A stretch of 64,000 bases of DNA. It comes from CAZFBA01 sp964517135. GTDB lineage: Bacteria; Cyanobacteriota; Vampirovibrionia; JBFMGH01. Under the pieces are notes generated by a model. The model saw only the letters and a program-made list of their open reading frames with translations, did no database searches and had not been told where the DNA came from. How positions within the stretch are numbered: the stretch's first letter is position 1; each line of letters starts with the position of its first letter. The translations under genes were made by a program, and so were the position numbers. Location: the NCBI GenBank assembly GCA_964517135.1, contig CAZFBA010000017.1:1-64000 (forward strand). The letters run 5' to 3'. This document shows positions 26,989 through 36,040 of this stretch, piece after piece.

Positions 26989-27080
26989 TTAGTATTAGAA
27001 GTCTCTCTCTAGTTAACGTTTTTCAACATCTTTTGCTTCACTCAGGCGAAAAATATAATAACAGGGGTCTCAAAATAACT

Positions 27081-27210
27081 ATACCATTCCACGTAAAAAT
27101 TAATATATGCTGATAGAATTCAGTAGGGTGTTTTTGCCTGCACAGCGGGCAAAAACACCCGGCCTCTATAATCTGGAATCTATTCATTACTTTCAAGGAT
27201 CAGTATAAAA
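27081..27210 (+). repeat. Repeat family B, copy 1
   Basis: A 130-bp unit that is almost identical to 61889-62018. It contains a near-perfect hairpin: GGGTGTTTTTGCC (27126-27138) pairs with GGCAAAAACACCC (27148-27160). The 5' part (ATACCATTCCACGTAAA) and 3' part (TCAAGGATCAGTATAA) are conserved in both copies. It lies in the 403-base gap before the HEAT-repeat gene, where no other gene is seen. Confidence 0.8.
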
Positions 27211-27391
27211 GTTCTCAGATAAAAGAAATTGGTGTCATTAGTAATGCCTTAATTAATCAGAGCTTCCTCTTGATTATTTGATGGTGAAACATTTATTATG
27301 GAAAAAGGGTTTACAAAATAAAACTACATCAATATTCAATATTACAAAAACCTTATGGCGTTTTGAGTTTAAGAATTTGAGGGTGTCAGAG

Positions 27392-28525
27392 ATGTTTAAA
27401 TCTACCATTATCAGTTTTTTGACAGTGATATTATCTTTCAATATTTTATTAATGCCAGGTTATGCCAGGGAAGAAGCAGATTTATTGCCGTTTATTAAAA
27501 ATCATAGCTGGAAAGATATTAAAACCAACACGGCAAAAGATGAAGAATTTCAGATTCTAGTTAGTATGGCAACAGAAGACAGCATAAAAGCTTTAAGAGC
27601 TTTAACAGACTCAAAAACAGCATCTTCAGATGATAAAATTCTTGCTATTAGAGCACTTGGACTTTTAAAGGATAAAAATTCCTCTGCTTTTATAACAGAT
27701 TTACTTTTAAACAGTAAAACACCTCTTATAGTCTATATGTCAGCCTGGAGCCTGATTAATATTGGTGGTGAACGTAACTATTTCTTTGTTACAGAAAACT
27801 TTCAACGTATAAAATCGCTGATGAAGGATGATGATTTAACCTATTCTCTTTTGATAGACCTAGCTTATAACTATAAAACAAAACCTGCTTTAAAGTTAAT
27901 GGCTGATTACCTTGATGTAACTCCTTTAAACATTTATAAGCCTGTATTTCTATTTACTGTTTATGGCAAGAATCTTGATTCAGAACAGATTTTAAACTAT
28001 TACGTTAATTCAAAAGACAAGAATATAAGACTTAATGCTATTCAAATACTTGGTCGCTGGTATGCTACACCGAATGCCGTTTTCCCATTTGAGCTTATTC
28101 TAAAAACTGAAACTGATACAGATATAAGAAATGCCATAATTGTAGGACTGAAAAAGATAGCTACTAAACAGGCTGTAGCTTTATTATCTCATATTGCATC
28201 TAATGGCATTAATGAAAAGGAAAAAGCTTATGCCAGAGCTGCTTTAGAGCATGTTAATAAGCTGACAGGGCAGGCAAAGAAAGAGAAACAGTCAGGCAAT
28301 GCACCTCAATTTAGCAAATTTAAAGAAGAATATTTTAAGTTAATGAGCTCAAAAGGCTATGATGGTTCATATATTCAGCTAGAAAAGAATGCTCAGTTTA
28401 AAGATATACCAAGACTCGAGACATTGAGAGAAACTATAATGCTTAACGTTTCTGAAAATGCTACTATTAATTATGATAAAGTTACTGATATAATTACAAA
28501 ATTATACATTCAGAATGAACAATAG
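27392..28525 (+). CDS. Secreted HEAT-like repeat protein
   Basis: The chosen start is the ATG at 27392, because GAGGG lies 9 bases upstream and the product then opens with a signal peptide (MFKSTIISFLTVILSFNILL, cleaved near GYA). The upstream ATG at 27278 would bury this signal behind 38 residues. The mature part is about 350 residues of paired helices of HEAT/PBS-lyase type. Examples are DDKILAIRALGLLKDKNSSA (about 85-104) and DIRNAIIVGLKKIATKQAV (about 245-263). These form a solenoid that usually binds other proteins. It is probably periplasmic. No enzyme motif is present. It converges with the VanX-like gene. Confidence 0.7.
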   Translation: MFKSTIISFLTVILSFNILLMPGYAREEADLLPFIKNHSWKDIKTNTAKDEEFQILVSMATEDSIKALRALTDSKTASSDDKILAIRALGLLKDKNSSAFITDLLLNSKTPLIVYMSAWSLINIGGERNYFFVTENFQRIKSLMKDDDLTYSLLIDLAYNYKTKPALKLMADYLDVTPLNIYKPVFLFTVYGKNLDSEQILNYYVNSKDKNIRLNAIQILGRWYATPNAVFPFELILKTETDTDIRNAIIVGLKKIATKQAVALLSHIASNGINEKEKAYARAALEHVNKLTGQAKKEKQSGNAPQFSKFKEEYFKLMSSKGYDGSYIQLEKNAQFKDIPRLETLRETIMLNVSENATINYDKVTDIITKLYIQNEQ

Positions 28526-28531
28526 GTTTTT

Positions 28532-28552
28532 GTGCAACAAAAAAATGATCAT
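28532..28552 (-). terminator. Possible terminator after the dipeptidase gene
   Basis: A short self-complementary AAATGATCATTT followed, on the minus strand, by further T residues. The four-base loop and weak stem make it a marginal call. Confidence 0.3.
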
Positions 28553-28567
28553 TTATACGCTGGGTAG

Positions 28568-29278
28568 CTATTCCTGTGGAAAGTCAAAATAGGTTTCAGG
28601 GTAAGGCTCATCTTCATATGTAAAGTGCCACCATTCTTCTTCTAGCGGCTTGAACCCGTGCTGGATCATTAAAGTTCTTAATAATAAACGATTAGCCCGT
28701 GCTTGATAGGGTATATTTTTGTAGTCAGGGTGAGATTTTTTACCGAAGAAGTCAAACCCTGAGCCCATGTTAAGATCCTGAGGATGCCCTTTTTTATCGT
28801 AGCCTGCTATAGTCAAATCGACTGTTGAACCTCTGCTATGGCTTGAGCGTGCTGCAATATAGCCGTCTGTAAACAGGTTTTCTTTCTTAACATCAGGGTA
28901 GTATTGTTTTTTCATCTTTGTATCATTGATATCCTTTGCCCATTCAACAAAATCGTTAACAGCAGATTGTGGTCGATAGGCATCAAAGATTTTTAGTGTA
29001 AGTCCCATTTCTTCAAGATTTTCTTGAACCTTTGCAAGGGCTTCAGTTGCAGGTTTGCTTAGAATTAACCTGGCGTTTTTGTAGCCTTTTACGGGTCTAC
29101 CGAGAAAGTTATTTGATGTTTTATAACGTATATCAAGAATTATGCCGGGTATAGCTTCTTTCAGGTAGCAGAAATCAGCAGGTTTTTTAGTAATATCCTG
29201 AGCATTAGCAACAAAACAGGTAAAAAATACTATTAAAAAACTACTTAAAGTAATCATCAGGGTGTTTAGTTTTTTCAT
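28568..29278 (-). CDS. D-alanyl-D-alanine dipeptidase, VanX/DdpX family
   Basis: A zinc dipeptidase that splits D-Ala-D-Ala, used in glycopeptide resistance (VanX) or to recycle cell-wall D-Ala as nutrient (DdpX). Its 236 residues carry a signal peptide (1-26, ending VANA), so it acts in the periplasm. The conserved FDAYRPQSAV (98-107) supplies the catalytic Arg. SSHSRGSTVD (145-154) gives zinc ligands H147 and D154, and EEWWHF (214-219) gives the catalytic Glu and zinc ligand H218. All key residues are intact. There is no vanH/vanA partner next to it, so recycling or wall remodelling is more likely than resistance. Confidence 0.92.
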   Translation of the reverse strand: MKKLNTLMITLSSFLIVFFTCFVANAQDITKKPADFCYLKEAIPGIILDIRYKTSNNFLGRPVKGYKNARLILSKPATEALAKVQENLEEMGLTLKIFDAYRPQSAVNDFVEWAKDINDTKMKKQYYPDVKKENLFTDGYIAARSSHSRGSTVDLTIAGYDKKGHPQDLNMGSGFDFFGKKSHPDYKNIPYQARANRLLLRTLMIQHGFKPLEEEWWHFTYEDEPYPETYFDFPQE

Positions 29279-29353
29279 AGCTGCTTATACTCCATTCTTG
29301 AATACATAAAGAACATTAAATACCCGGAAATATTTTTATCACAAAAATATAAC

Positions 29354-29425
29354 AAACGTCATAAGTAATCAGATTTCAGTGGATAATTTTAGAATTGTTT
29401 AATTCTTTGATATCGTTTAGTATAG
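29354..29425 (+). repeat. Repeat family C, copy 2
   Basis: AAACGTCATAAGTAATCAGA, GTGGATAATTTTAGAATTG and TTTAATTCTTTGATATCG match the left part of copy 1 (25471-25552) closely, in the same orientation. It lies between the dipeptidase and the small gene at 29539; nothing else is visible in this 260-base gap apart from the terminator below. Confidence 0.6.
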
Positions 29426-29482
29426 TTTTCATCAAAAGAAGCTGGCAATAAAAACCGCAGGTTTTGCAATAATACCGCTAAA

Positions 29483-29512
29483 GACCAAAAAAATACCGCT
29501 TATACAAGCGGT
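29483..29512 (-). terminator. Terminator of the 120-residue gene
   Basis: ACCGCTT (29495-29501) and AAGCGGT (29506-29512) form a perfect stem with loop ATAC. On the minus strand it runs into ATTTTTTTGG. It lies 27 bases after the stop codon. Confidence 0.75.
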
Positions 29513-29538
29513 AAAAGTTTTACAAAGAGAGCTTGTTA

Positions 29539-29901
29539 TTATTTCATGTTTGAATATGCATTCAAGTATGTTTGTTTGAGATTGTCGTAATATTGTTTTT
29601 TGCTTTCGTCTGTTGTAATAGCTTTAAGGGTTTCGATTTTGCTCATTACTGCTGAATAATCTGATTCTTTTGATCCAGAAGATGATAGCCCAAGCGCACT
29701 AAGAACGGATAACATGGTAGATGATATTTGTGGTGCTCCTTTTGTGGTTTTGTCACCTTTTTTCCCTGCCGGACCAGTTGAGGGTTCATTTTTCTTAAAG
29801 TCAAACTGTTCTTCACTTTTAACTTTATCATCCTGTTTGTTTGGTTGATTTTGTTCAGGGTTTACAGGTTTATTGGTATTAAAATTTGTATTCATAAACA
29901 T
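29539..29901 (-). CDS. Unknown small hydrophilic protein
   Basis: 120 residues without signal or TM. The N-terminal half (about 1-60) is disordered-looking and rich in Asn, Gln, Lys, Pro and Asp. The C-terminal part (about 62-120) is likely helical, with SSTMLSVLSALGLSSSG and a final helix ending in Tyr/Asn-rich YYDNLKQTYLNAYSNMK. GGGGGA lies about 11 bases before the ATG, and a good terminator follows, so it is probably a real monocistronic gene. The function is unknown. Confidence 0.55.
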   Translation of the reverse strand: MFMNTNFNTNKPVNPEQNQPNKQDDKVKSEEQFDFKKNEPSTGPAGKKGDKTTKGAPQISSTMLSVLSALGLSSSGSKESDYSAVMSKIETLKAITTDESKKQYYDNLKQTYLNAYSNMK

Positions 29902-30107
29902 TTGAGTTAAATCCCCCTTTTAATTTAATGTGTAAAAATATCAGGTGCGTGTGGTGTAGTTCAAGCAAGACATACCTTTAAAAAAAGCCTTGCAATTTAA
30001 TTATAATTTAGCCGTAAAGCATTTACCTGATTCCGGGGAACTAATTTTAAGCAATATGACTTTATAAAGGTGTCATTATGCATCACTCAAAGCTTTAAAA
30101 CTGCTAT

Positions 30108-30596
30108 TTAACGTGGTTTGTGGGCAGCCTGATAGATTACAGCAAAGAGAAAACCTGAAAATGCACTAAATGCAGCCGTAATTAAAATACTACCAAGTAT
30201 AAACAGTGTGGCAATAACGATATATATAGTTACTCCGAAAGCATACTGTTCCAGATTAATATTATGCTCCTGTAAGGCAATTGCCCCTGTACCGGTGACT
30301 AAAACAACTATTAGAAGTGTCACAAATAGCAGGTTTAATATTATTACAGACAGAACCCCACTGATAGTGCCGCTGACAGCACCTTTTAAATAATCAAGAT
30401 GGCCGGTAGCGATTAAAACTGTTACAGCTCCTACGATGCCAGGTAATATCATTTTGATAAAGCATATTGGACAGCCACAACAGATATTTACCAGGGGTAC
30501 AAAAGAAAGAAAGCCTGATAGAAAAAACAATGCTGTAATAATGACAAATGAGATGAGGCCTCCAAGGGCAGAAAATATATAAAATCTTTTATCCAT
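30108..30596 (-). CDS. Unknown four-helix membrane protein
   Basis: 162 residues with four predicted TM helices (about 7-34, 43-65, 72-101, 118-158 as one or two spans). A CCGCPIC cluster (about 38-44, CCGCPICF) lies after the first helix. The Gly-rich helices fit a small integral protein of the DUF-type often found in Gram-negatives; I recognise no family. It lies 32 bases downstream of the 165-residue gene in the same direction, so the two are probably co-transcribed. The Cys cluster could bind metal or form disulfides. Confidence 0.6.
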   Translation of the reverse strand: MDKRFYIFSALGGLISFVIITALFFLSGFLSFVPLVNICCGCPICFIKMILPGIVGAVTVLIATGHLDYLKGAVSGTISGVLSVIILNLLFVTLLIVVLVTGTGAIALQEHNINLEQYAFGVTIYIVIATLFILGSILITAAFSAFSGFLFAVIYQAAHKPR

Positions 30597-30628
30597 AGGT
30601 ATTTTATGTTTTTAAAACGCAATCCATC

Positions 30629-31126
30629 TTAAGCAGAACGTTTTTTGCTGCCTGGTTTCAAGTTTAAATAGGTATCATAAATAAAATAAAACAGCAGCAC
30701 AAAACAAATAAGCGCTAAAAGGGCTGTTTTCAGGTTCCAGCTGTTTTTAATTGATACATCTATATCGTGTTTTTTGTTTTCTAAAAAGAGGTTTAGATCA
30801 TTTTTAATGCTCTTAGCTTCATCATAAGGAAGATATGCACCACTGTCAACAATGATATCATCTTCACCTGTTACAATATGAAGTTTTGAGATATTATTTT
30901 TCTCATTATAATTGATTTCAATCTTTTTAATATCAGTTGCCTCAATTTTAATAGAGTTTTCACTGACAAAGGGGCTATTGCGCTCTACCAAACAGGCAGG
31001 GTTACCGTATTTATTTTGCGAACAATGCAACTTAACTGAGGCTACGGAATCAATATGCATTAAAATCAGCATAAACAGCAAAAAAAGAATAAAAACAATA
31101 TTTTTAATCAGCACAAAGTTTTTCAT
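30629..31126 (-). CDS. Unknown membrane-anchored protein with an extracytoplasmic domain
   Basis: 165 residues. The N-terminal hydrophobic helix (about 7-27) may be an uncleaved anchor or signal. A roughly 90-residue beta-rich domain (about 30-125) with two Cys (in LHCSQNKYGNPAC) follows, then a second TM helix (about 133-153) and a basic tail (KPGSKKRSA). The domain is therefore outside, with both ends in the cytoplasm. It is the first gene of a two-gene operon with the four-helix protein. No homologue is recognised. Confidence 0.55.
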   Translation of the reverse strand: MKNFVLIKNIVFILFLLFMLILMHIDSVASVKLHCSQNKYGNPACLVERNSPFVSENSIKIEATDIKKIEINYNEKNNISKLHIVTGEDDIIVDSGAYLPYDEAKSIKNDLNLFLENKKHDIDVSIKNSWNLKTALLALICFVLLFYFIYDTYLNLKPGSKKRSA

Positions 31127-31142
31127 AAGGATAGTTTAAAAT

Positions 31143-31166
31143 AATTATTTCGTCCGGTAAATAATT
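31143..31166 (-). terminator. Terminator of glnS
   Basis: AATTATTT (31143-31150) and AAATAATT (31159-31166) form a perfect 8-bp stem. On the minus strand it is followed by ATTTTAAAC. It lies just after the glnS stop and before the next same-strand gene. The stem is AT-only, so strength is modest. Confidence 0.5.
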
Positions 31167-31181
31167 TAATAAAGATATTTT

Positions 31182-33524
31182 TTACTCCATTAGTTTCTCT
31201 TCAAGAATTTTATTAACAATTTCGGGGTTTGCTTTGCCCTTCGTATGTTTCATAACCTGACCGACAAAGAATCCCAGCAGGTTTGTTTTGCCGTTTCTAT
31301 ATTTTGCAGCATTTTCAGGATTATTTAACACAATTGTATTAATTATCAACTCCAGTTCAGCCGGGTCGCTAATCTGTTCCAGGCCTTTTCTTTTCACAAT
31401 TGATTTCGGGCTATCGCCTGATTTTAAAAGTTCTTCAAATATATCTTTTGCTATTTTGCTAGTAATAACTTTATTATCAATTAATTCAACCAGCTCAGCT
31501 AACCCCTGCGGAGTAATTGATAGCTCTTCTATTGGTGTATCTTTTAATTTTCTGAGTATTTCATTAACAATCCAGCCTGCAATGGCTTTAGGTGAATTAT
31601 ATTGCTTTATTGCATTTTCAAAAATAGCTGTTAGATTATCGTCTTTTGCTATTATAGCTGCCTCATCTGTTGATAGGCCATATGATTTAATATATTGATC
31701 AGCCTTTTCTTTTATTTCAGGTGTAATTTGCTGTGTGCTTTCTCGTTTTTTGTTGCTTTCAGTGGGTAAAGGCCTTTGGCCTTTTTCTGCTGGTTTTTCA
31801 AGTTGCGCAGTGCCTGGAGACTTATCATGTTTTGATTTTTTAGTCCATGAATCCCGTAGTTGAACGATTCTATTAAATACTTTCTTTTCTTCTGTTGTAG
31901 AAACAGGGTCAAGGTAGAAATATCCCTGTCTTTCAAATTGAAATCTGCTGCCTGGTTCTGCTATAGCAACTGCCGGTTCAATCAGACATTCTGAAAGAAC
32001 ACTCAAAGAATCTGGGTTAAGGCTATCTTCAATCCCTTCCGGAAATTCATCAAGAAAGAGCCTGTCATAAAGCCTTACTTCTACTTTTTTAGCCTCTTTT
32101 GCAGGCACCCAGTGGATAGTTCCTTTTACCTTTTTACTGGAAGTATCTTCACCACTCTTCGTTTGAGGGTCATAGGTACAGCGTAATTCAGTTATTTTAC
32201 CGGTTTCATCTTTTATAACCTGTTCACATTTTATGATATAAGCATAACGCAGCCTGACCTCACCACCCGGATACAGACGATAGTAGCCCTTAGGAGGATC
32301 ATCCAAAAAGTCATCGCTCTCTATATATAGCTCTCTAGAAAAAGGTATTTCTCTTTCGCCTTCTTTGGGTACATCATGAGGGTAATAAGGGGCATCAAGT
32401 ATTTCATTTTTGTTTTCAGGATAGTTTTCAATAATCACTTTAAGTGGTTTCAAAACGCACATTACCCGTGGAACCTTCTTGTTGAGGTCATCTCTGATGC
32501 AATATTCAAGCTGGGCCATATCAACTACGCTGTTTGCTTTGGCAATACCTATACTGTCACAGAAATTACGTATGGCTTCAGGGGTAAACCCTCTTCTGCG
32601 CATGCCAGAAATAGTTGGCAGCCGTGGGTCATCCCATCCATCAACAAGCTTTTTTTCAACCAGGTCAAGCAGTTTACGTTTGCTCATAACTGTATAATTA
32701 AGGTTTAAACGGGCAAATTCATACTGATAGGGCCTTGGAGGTTTGAGTTCAAGCTCATCAAGAATCCAGTCATAGAGTTCACGATTGTTTTCGAATTCAA
32801 GGGTGCAGATAGAGTGAGTGATACCTTCAATATAATCAGACAGGCAGTGTGCAAAGTCATACATAGGGTAGATACACCACTTATCACCCGTTCTATAGTG
32901 TTTAGCATGCCTGATTCTATAAAGAAGTGGATCCCTCATTTTCATATTTGGGGAAGACATATCTATTTTAGCCCTGAGAACATGTGCTCCGTCTTTAAAA
33001 TTTCCTGCTTTCATATCCTGAAAAAGCTTAAGGTTTTCTTCTATTAATCGATTTCGATAAGGGCTTTCCTTACCCGGCGAGGTAACAGTACCACGATATT
33101 CTTTAATTTCTTCATCTGTAAGGCTACAAACGTATGCTTTACCCATTATAATCAATTTTTCTGCATATTCATAAAGTTGATCAAAATAATCCGAGGCAAA
33201 GAAGAGGTTTTCTCCCCAGTCAAAGCCCAGCCAGTTGATGTCTTTTTTGATTGCATCAACATAATGCATGTCTTCTTTTGTGGGGTCTGTGTCATCCATT
33301 CTGAGGTGACATTTACCGCCATATTCTTCAGCTATGCCGAAGTCAATACAGATGGCTTTAGCGTGCCCTATGTGCAGATAGCCGTTGGGCTCGGGTGGAA
33401 ACCTTGTTATTACTTTGCCATTATATTTACCGGTTTTTAAATGTTCGTTGATAATATTACGTATAAAGTCTACACGTTTTGTTGTGTCGGCGGATGGATC
33501 CGGCTGTTGTGTTTTTTCGGGCAT
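31182..33524 (-). CDS. glnS: Glutaminyl-tRNA synthetase with a C-terminal YqeY/GatB-like domain
   Basis: Charges tRNA-Gln with glutamine directly. The chosen start is the ATG at 33524 (780 residues), because AAGGA sits 7 bases upstream; an ATG at 33554 lacks such a site. Class I motifs are present: HIGH in PNGYLHIGHAKAICID (about 48-60) and the KMSKS variant VMSKRK (about 275). The anticodon-binding beta-barrels end near 560. A Lys-rich linker then leads to a helical tail (about 620-780: IAGWIVNEILRKLKD, LELIINTIVLNNPENAAKY, NLLGFFVGQVMKHTKGKA). That tail is typical of the GatB/YqeY tRNA-binding domain. Such a fusion is known from Deinococcus GlnRS. Confidence 0.94.
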   Translation of the reverse strand: MPEKTQQPDPSADTTKRVDFIRNIINEHLKTGKYNGKVITRFPPEPNGYLHIGHAKAICIDFGIAEEYGGKCHLRMDDTDPTKEDMHYVDAIKKDINWLGFDWGENLFFASDYFDQLYEYAEKLIIMGKAYVCSLTDEEIKEYRGTVTSPGKESPYRNRLIEENLKLFQDMKAGNFKDGAHVLRAKIDMSSPNMKMRDPLLYRIRHAKHYRTGDKWCIYPMYDFAHCLSDYIEGITHSICTLEFENNRELYDWILDELELKPPRPYQYEFARLNLNYTVMSKRKLLDLVEKKLVDGWDDPRLPTISGMRRRGFTPEAIRNFCDSIGIAKANSVVDMAQLEYCIRDDLNKKVPRVMCVLKPLKVIIENYPENKNEILDAPYYPHDVPKEGEREIPFSRELYIESDDFLDDPPKGYYRLYPGGEVRLRYAYIIKCEQVIKDETGKITELRCTYDPQTKSGEDTSSKKVKGTIHWVPAKEAKKVEVRLYDRLFLDEFPEGIEDSLNPDSLSVLSECLIEPAVAIAEPGSRFQFERQGYFYLDPVSTTEEKKVFNRIVQLRDSWTKKSKHDKSPGTAQLEKPAEKGQRPLPTESNKKRESTQQITPEIKEKADQYIKSYGLSTDEAAIIAKDDNLTAIFENAIKQYNSPKAIAGWIVNEILRKLKDTPIEELSITPQGLAELVELIDNKVITSKIAKDIFEELLKSGDSPKSIVKRKGLEQISDPAELELIINTIVLNNPENAAKYRNGKTNLLGFFVGQVMKHTKGKANPEIVNKILEEKLME

Positions 33525-33770
33525 AGCGGGTTCCTTCTTTGTGATTGGTGTCATAACCTGATTCAGGCAATAGTATATCACTTCAGGGTTAAAGAAGTAT
33601 ACATTTTAAGAGTTATAAATATTTTTAAACCGGGTAAGTGAGTTTTAAAAGGCTTTAAAGAGCTTGATTGCAGGCAAAAGACATAAACATGGATACTGTA
33701 ATGTACCACAAACCAGTCATTTGTATGGTTACAAACGGTTGAATTTTTTTTAAGAATTTGATTTTTGTTG

Positions 33771-34283
33771 TTAAACCCTCATTTTTTCCAGGTTTTTTCT
33801 CATTATTTCGATATCATTGAGCCAGTCTTCGATATCCTGTTCGTGTTCGAGTTCTTCGTTCAGTATAGTTAGGGCCATGTTGTATGTAGTGTGGTCTTTT
33901 CCGTATGTCAGATCAATGATACTCTGATATCTGTCAATAGCACAGCGTTCACCCTCGAGGTTTTGTTTAAGTATTTCTTCAATATAAGGATCTTCTGGTT
34001 TAAGGTAGTCGCATCCTGCATGGTTAAACCACTCTGACGGTGACAATACGGGCGTGCCGCCAATTTGTATTATTCTATCAACGACCATAACAGCATGATT
34101 AAGTTCCTGGGTAGCATGTAAGAGCAGTTCCTGTTCTACATCAGTACGCAGGGGGCCTTCCATGACACGTGCACCAATCCAGTATTGATAATAAGCTAAC
34201 CATTCCTCTGAAAGAGCAGCATTGAGTTGTTTAATCAGTTCTGTTGTATCGACTTTAAGTATTTCTAAGCCTCTTTTGCCCAT
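33771..34283 (-). CDS. Ferritin-like (bacterioferritin/Dps-type) protein
   Basis: A 170-residue four-helix bundle of the ferritin-like superfamily, likely an iron-binding oxidase or storage protein. Metal-ligand positions can be seen: E in ALSEEWLAYYQYW (about 26), ELNH (about 60-63), E in LEGERCAIDRYQ (about 110) and EELEHEQD (about 142-149), the last with ExxH spacing. AAAGGAG lies 6 bases before the ATG. A perfect palindrome AATACATATGTATT (34320-34333) sits 37 bases upstream and could be an operator. The gene is monocistronic. Bacterioferritin and Dps-like groups cannot be separated here; no haem Met is obvious. Confidence 0.82.
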   Translation of the reverse strand: MGKRGLEILKVDTTELIKQLNAALSEEWLAYYQYWIGARVMEGPLRTDVEQELLLHATQELNHAVMVVDRIIQIGGTPVLSPSEWFNHAGCDYLKPEDPYIEEILKQNLEGERCAIDRYQSIIDLTYGKDHTTYNMALTILNEELEHEQDIEDWLNDIEIMRKNLEKMRV

Positions 34284-34319
34284 TTAGTGCTCCTTTCTTG
34301 TTTGTGCTTGGTGGGAATA

Positions 34320-34333
34320 AATACATATGTATT
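34320..34333. promoter_or_regulatory. 14-bp palindrome upstream of the ferritin-like gene
   Basis: AATACATATGTATT is a perfect inverted repeat 37 bases before the ferritin-like start. The position suits a regulator such as Fur or PerR, but the sequence is not a recognised box. The same 14-mer occurs twice inside coding sequence (6912-6925 and 45091-45104), which weakens an operator reading. Confidence 0.25.
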
Positions 34334-34480
34334 ACTTATCAAAGATGAAGTTTGTTATTTATCTTAACACAATAGGTTTAGTTATACAGACAAATATTAA
34401 TAAGTAGCACATCAAATTTGATAATATTGATGCCGGTGAAATAAAGGTATTCAAGCTAAACTAATTTTTGAAACAGTCAT

Positions 34481-36040
34481 TTAAGTTATAAAGACAATAG
34501 CAGACCCGCTTCTACGTGGGTCTGTTGCTGCAATAGGAACCTCTCCCCGCATTAGCATGACGCATTCTGCCCCGCCAAAGAACATATCCATCCTGTCATA
34601 TTTTACTATTTCCACGTCATCACCTAAAAGAGAGGTATCAATTTCTATACCGGGTTCTAATGAAAAAGTGTTGTTTTCAAAATGAAACCGGGGTATATAC
34701 ACGGCAGGAGTTATGCTCATGTTGTAGCGCTTCATATTAAGTATAATCTGCATAATACAGGTAGGAATTCTGGAAGCACCTGCAGAACCCATAACAACGA
34801 TATCATCATTGCTTCTGTTAATCATAATGGTAGGGGTCATACCACTTATTAATCTTGTTCCGGGGGAGGTTTTCAGGTATCCACGTGGATTTATATCTAC
34901 TTCGCCCAGTACATTATCCATAAATATACCTGTCCCGGGAATCGGTTCACCTGAATCATAGCCCATGCTCATTGTTATACCGATAGCCCACCCGGTGTCA
35001 TCCACACAGGAAAAGTGTGTTGTATGCGGGCTGGGTACTATTTTTTTGTAAGATTCAAAGGCGTAGTCTTTTGAAAGCATTTGTTTTGAAACAAGTTCGT
35101 GTGTTTCCGGGTTTAGAAAACGGGTATATTTATCAAGCAGGGCAAAACGCTGAATTTTACCCAGTATCGTATTATCTCTAGGATTACGGTTCTCAGAAAG
35201 TGGATGATTTGCAGCTATATTAAGCATCTCAATAAGTGTTACACCTCCAGAAGATGGTGGTGGGTTAGTATAGATAGAATTATATTTAAAATGGCTGACA
35301 ATAGGAGGCCTTTCAATAGCCTCATATGTAGCAAGATCCTCCATTGTGACGAGACCGCCCTTTTCTTCCATATCTTTCACTATGGCCCGTGCTATGTCAC
35401 CTTTATAGATGACATCTGAGCCTTCTTTAGCAATGAGTTCAAGGGTATTAGCAAGATCAGTTTGTTTCAGGATATAACCTTTCGGTGGCACTTTTCCGTC
35501 AGGGGTAAGTAGAATATCTTTTTCATACTGAGAGATCCAGTCAAGATCAACGATAGATTCTTCAAAAACATGCTGGTGAAAGGAATTAACAGCTATACCT
35601 TTGCGTGCGTGATCTATTGCAGGGCGTAATAGCTCTGAAAGAGGCATTGTACCAAACTTTTTATTTATATAGTCAAGTCCTTTAACGGTTCCGGGCACAC
35701 CTGTAGAGCCACGGCCTACCAGAATATCAATACCGCCGCTTGCATCAACAAAAACTTTTTTTGAATTTTTAATGTTTTCGTAAATTGCAGAGCTGTCAAG
35801 GCCTTTGCCGGGCATATTGTCATAGAAGTCAATAATAACAATGGTTCCGTCAGGTGATTTGATAATTGCAAATCCACCGCCGCCGATGCTACACATAAGC
35901 GGATTGCTTACCAGAAGGTCAAAAGCGACTGCTACAGCGATGTCTATAGCAGTGCCACCTGCTTCAGCGACTTTTATACCTGCTGATGTAGCTTCATTTG
36001 TGCAGGATGCTATAGCATATTTTACGGGCGAACTGTTCAT
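34481..36040 (-). CDS. ggt: Gamma-glutamyltransferase (glutathione hydrolase)
   Basis: An Ntn-hydrolase that removes or transfers gamma-glutamyl groups from glutathione and related peptides after self-cleavage. In 519 residues the self-processing site is at H339/T340, in the motif TTHFSCVDDTGWA, with T340 as the new N-terminal nucleophile. The GSAGASRIP segment (about 428-436) and SIGGGGFAII near the start also fit. Unlike E. coli Ggt there is no signal peptide: the protein starts MNSSPVKYAIASCTNEATSAG, directly at the family core. It therefore seems cytosolic. Related enzymes act on other gamma-glutamyl or acyl substrates, so substrate is inferred. Confidence 0.9.
   Translation of the reverse strand: MNSSPVKYAIASCTNEATSAGIKVAEAGGTAIDIAVAVAFDLLVSNPLMCSIGGGGFAIIKSPDGTIVIIDFYDNMPGKGLDSSAIYENIKNSKKVFVDASGGIDILVGRGSTGVPGTVKGLDYINKKFGTMPLSELLRPAIDHARKGIAVNSFHQHVFEESIVDLDWISQYEKDILLTPDGKVPPKGYILKQTDLANTLELIAKEGSDVIYKGDIARAIVKDMEEKGGLVTMEDLATYEAIERPPIVSHFKYNSIYTNPPPSSGGVTLIEMLNIAANHPLSENRNPRDNTILGKIQRFALLDKYTRFLNPETHELVSKQMLSKDYAFESYKKIVPSPHTTHFSCVDDTGWAIGITMSMGYDSGEPIPGTGIFMDNVLGEVDINPRGYLKTSPGTRLISGMTPTIMINRSNDDIVVMGSAGASRIPTCIMQIILNMKRYNMSITPAVYIPRFHFENNTFSLEPGIEIDTSLLGDDVEIVKYDRMDMFFGGAECVMLMRGEVPIAATDPRRSGSAIVFIT

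Noticed and set aside
28568..29278. Glycopeptide-resistance cluster around the VanX-like gene
   Set aside because: No VanH dehydrogenase, VanA/B ligase or VanRS two-component system lies nearby; a lone dipeptidase fits wall recycling better.
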